Shown here: one piece after another, positions 62,746 to 64,000 of the stretch
Layout of the letters: each line of letters starts with the position of its first letter
How positions within the stretch are numbered: the stretch's first letter is position 1
NCBI RefSeq assembly: GCF_025154075.1
Contig: NZ_JAOAMU010000002.1
Span: 368,368-432,367 of the forward strand
DNA: 64,000 bases
Source: Chryseobacterium herbae
GTDB lineage: Bacteria; Bacteroidota; Bacteroidia; Flavobacteriales; Weeksellaceae
Direction of reading: 5' to 3'
Notes under the pieces: model-generated
Database searches by the model: none
What the model was told of the DNA's origin: nothing
What the model saw: the letters and a program-made list of their open reading frames with translations, nothing else
Translations under genes and position numbers: made by a program

Positions 62746-63534
62746 ATGAATACAAGAATTACAAAAGATCAAATCACGAAATGGCTGAATCACCTGGAGG
62801 AAACGTACCAATCGCCTGAAGACAAACCGTTTATTAAGATTGCCGAGTTGGTTGTTATTCTGCCAGCTTTAGGATTCTTTTATATATGGGAGTTCTTTAA
62901 TAGATGCAACATGCCCTATTACATATATTTTGAACTTAAAGATTCTCTTGCTGTTTTGTATGAGAACCTCATGCCTATTATATACATCTGTACCGTCCTA
63001 TCCCTAATGCTGACAATTATGGTACCTATCATACTATACGGAAAGACTAAGCGGAGAGAAAATGACGAAACGCTTAACGGAAAAATAGCACCTAGCGAAA
63101 AGAAAGAAAAACAGATTTCAAGATTCACGGTATACGTAACGGTAATCGCTGTGCTGATAGGATTGACGGTCCTATTGCGAGCGTACCATTTTGACTTACT
63201 AATAATTCTTATTTTTTTGGTATTAGGTAGTGTTGCTAGCTACGTATATCTATTTGAGAGTAGAAATCTCGGATTCGGATTAGCCATATTGTTTGCATTT
63301 CTCTATGCCGAAGTGAGAGCAACTCTGGATGCGAAACATAGGATGAATCTTAAACCCACCATGGATATCGTGTTAAAGAGCTATTCGGATCAGCCTATCA
63401 TGAGAGAGGGTGAAAAGGATAGATATATTTTGTATAAAACTTCCAATTATTATTTTATCAAAGATCTACGCAAAAAAAGGATTGAGGTGTATTCGATTTC
63501 AACAGGTGAAATGAACAGCTTTAGGAGTAAATGA
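62746..63534 (+). CDS. Polytopic membrane protein, unknown function
   Basis: A 262-residue protein with about five hydrophobic segments (roughly 28-46, 76-97, 127-145, 148-167, 173-190), a charged loop at about 100-125 and a soluble C-terminus (KDRYILYKTSNYYFIKDLRK). The start MNTRITKDQITKWLNHLEET gives a soluble helix before the first segment. I do not recognise the family. It is on the plus strand, divergent from the ssb block, with no clear partner. Confidence 0.6.
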   Translation: MNTRITKDQITKWLNHLEETYQSPEDKPFIKIAELVVILPALGFFYIWEFFNRCNMPYYIYFELKDSLAVLYENLMPIIYICTVLSLMLTIMVPIILYGKTKRRENDETLNGKIAPSEKKEKQISRFTVYVTVIAVLIGLTVLLRAYHFDLLIILIFLVLGSVASYVYLFESRNLGFGLAILFAFLYAEVRATLDAKHRMNLKPTMDIVLKSYSDQPIMREGEKDRYILYKTSNYYFIKDLRKKRIEVYSISTGEMNSFRSK

Positions 63535-63759
63535 TAATTTTTGTAGCCTATTAAAGGCTATACTGCCGATATTAATTTGGCGTTATAGTGCATCATCAGC
63601 AAAAAAAATACGCAACTACTTCTTTGTTTTTAAAAAACAGAACTTTTTACGGTTTGAGTTTGTTCTAGGACAGCAGAAATTATAATCATTGTGTTGAATA
63701 CTATGCAACGGTGTGATTTTTGTAATCTACAAAACCATAACTATCTTAATTCTAATATC

Positions 63760-63951
63760 ATGGCAGATAACAAATCAAAAAAAGGTCAGCAGGATCGTAG
63801 TAAAGTTAGTGGAACTGAAAACTATGAAATCCAGTATTTCAAGGACAAAATGGGCGTGACATCACAGGCGGTCACCGGAGCCATACGTGCAACGGGAAGT
63901 AATGATCGAAAAACGCTGGAAACATACCTCAAGAAACGCCACAGTAAGTAA
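63760..63951 (+). CDS. DUF3606 small protein
   Basis: A 63-residue basic protein starting MADNKSKKGQQDRSKVSGTE; upstream in-frame ATGs (63691) would add residues that do not fit the family. It shows the DUF3606 pattern: DRSKVSGTENYEIQYFKDKM, then GVTSQAVTGAIRATGSNDRK and LETYLKKRHSK. These small proteins are common in Bacteroidota and Proteobacteria and have no known function. The 225-base gap before it holds AT-rich sequence only. Confidence 0.75.
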   Translation: MADNKSKKGQQDRSKVSGTENYEIQYFKDKMGVTSQAVTGAIRATGSNDRKTLETYLKKRHSK

Positions 63952-64000
63952 ATTTATTCCTGCCAACTAACTGCATTCTTCTCCGGATGCAGGGAAGATT

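Noticed and set aside
63535-63759. Possible small RNA or promoter region between the membrane protein and DUF3606 genes
   Set aside because: AT-rich sequence with no stable hairpin or clear TAnnTTTG box.

Overview
The window is from a Bacteroidota genome, most likely a Flavobacteriia or Sphingobacteriia relative such as Chryseobacterium. This rests on the Bacteroidetes-type tra genes, SusC/SusD pairs with ECF sigma and FecR-type anti-sigma genes, a type IX secretion (T9SS) sorting domain, DUF6520 peptides and PRTRC genes. It reads as the interior of an integrative conjugative element (ICE) whose backbone is split by about 45 kb of cargo. No integrase, relaxase, transposase, tRNA or CRISPR array was seen.

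Layout. (1) 1-9054: mating-pair formation genes traE(end)-F-G-I-J-K-L-M-N-O-Q on the plus strand, closed by a strong terminator. (2) 9401-26372: a polymorphic-toxin locus. It holds a T9SS-type secreted protein, two large Rhs/YD-repeat proteins with signal peptides (the second ending in a variable toxin tip), an LRR protein in the immunity position, a displaced second Rhs tip with an HNH/AHH-like nuclease end, and an AT-rich array of small immunity-type genes (DUF2314, DUF7832-like, SMI1/KNR4, two DUF2750, SUFU, Imm33-like, DUF6882) mixed with broken fragments. (3) 26557-37913 and 43871-53639: two paralogous modules arranged as mirror images. Each has an ECF sigma factor, FecR, SusC, SusD and a periplasmic enzyme (S9 peptidase in one, TlpA-like thioredoxin in the other). 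Each converges on a small Cys-containing DUF6520 peptide gene, behind which lie a helically phased repeat array (about 21 bp) and a regulator gene (AraC type in one, LytTR type in the other). (4) 37983-43042, between the mirror modules: an S24/LexA-like repressor divergent from dinB and a dnaE-type polymerase gene, with two similar 17-bp palindromic operators in the shared promoter region. (5) 54495-61946, minus strand: a PRTRC cluster (ThiF, B, a possible F, C, E), several small conserved-looking unknowns, a DUF932 protein and SSB. This is the ICE maintenance backbone. Upstream of ssb lies a nested inverted-repeat structure. (6) 62746-63951: a membrane protein and a DUF3606 protein.

How it may fit together. 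The tra genes build the conjugation channel, while the PRTRC/DUF932/SSB block probably supports maintenance or transfer of the element. The cargo supplies inter-bacterial competition (Rhs tips and immunity genes), damage-inducible mutagenesis (repressor, dinB, dnaE) and two outer-membrane/periplasmic modules of unknown substrate. The mirror-image modules are the best candidate for an undescribed system: a secreted Cys peptide, thiol-redox or peptidase partners, a TonB-dependent porter and two layers of regulation.

All assignments come from reading motifs and context by eye; no database search was possible.
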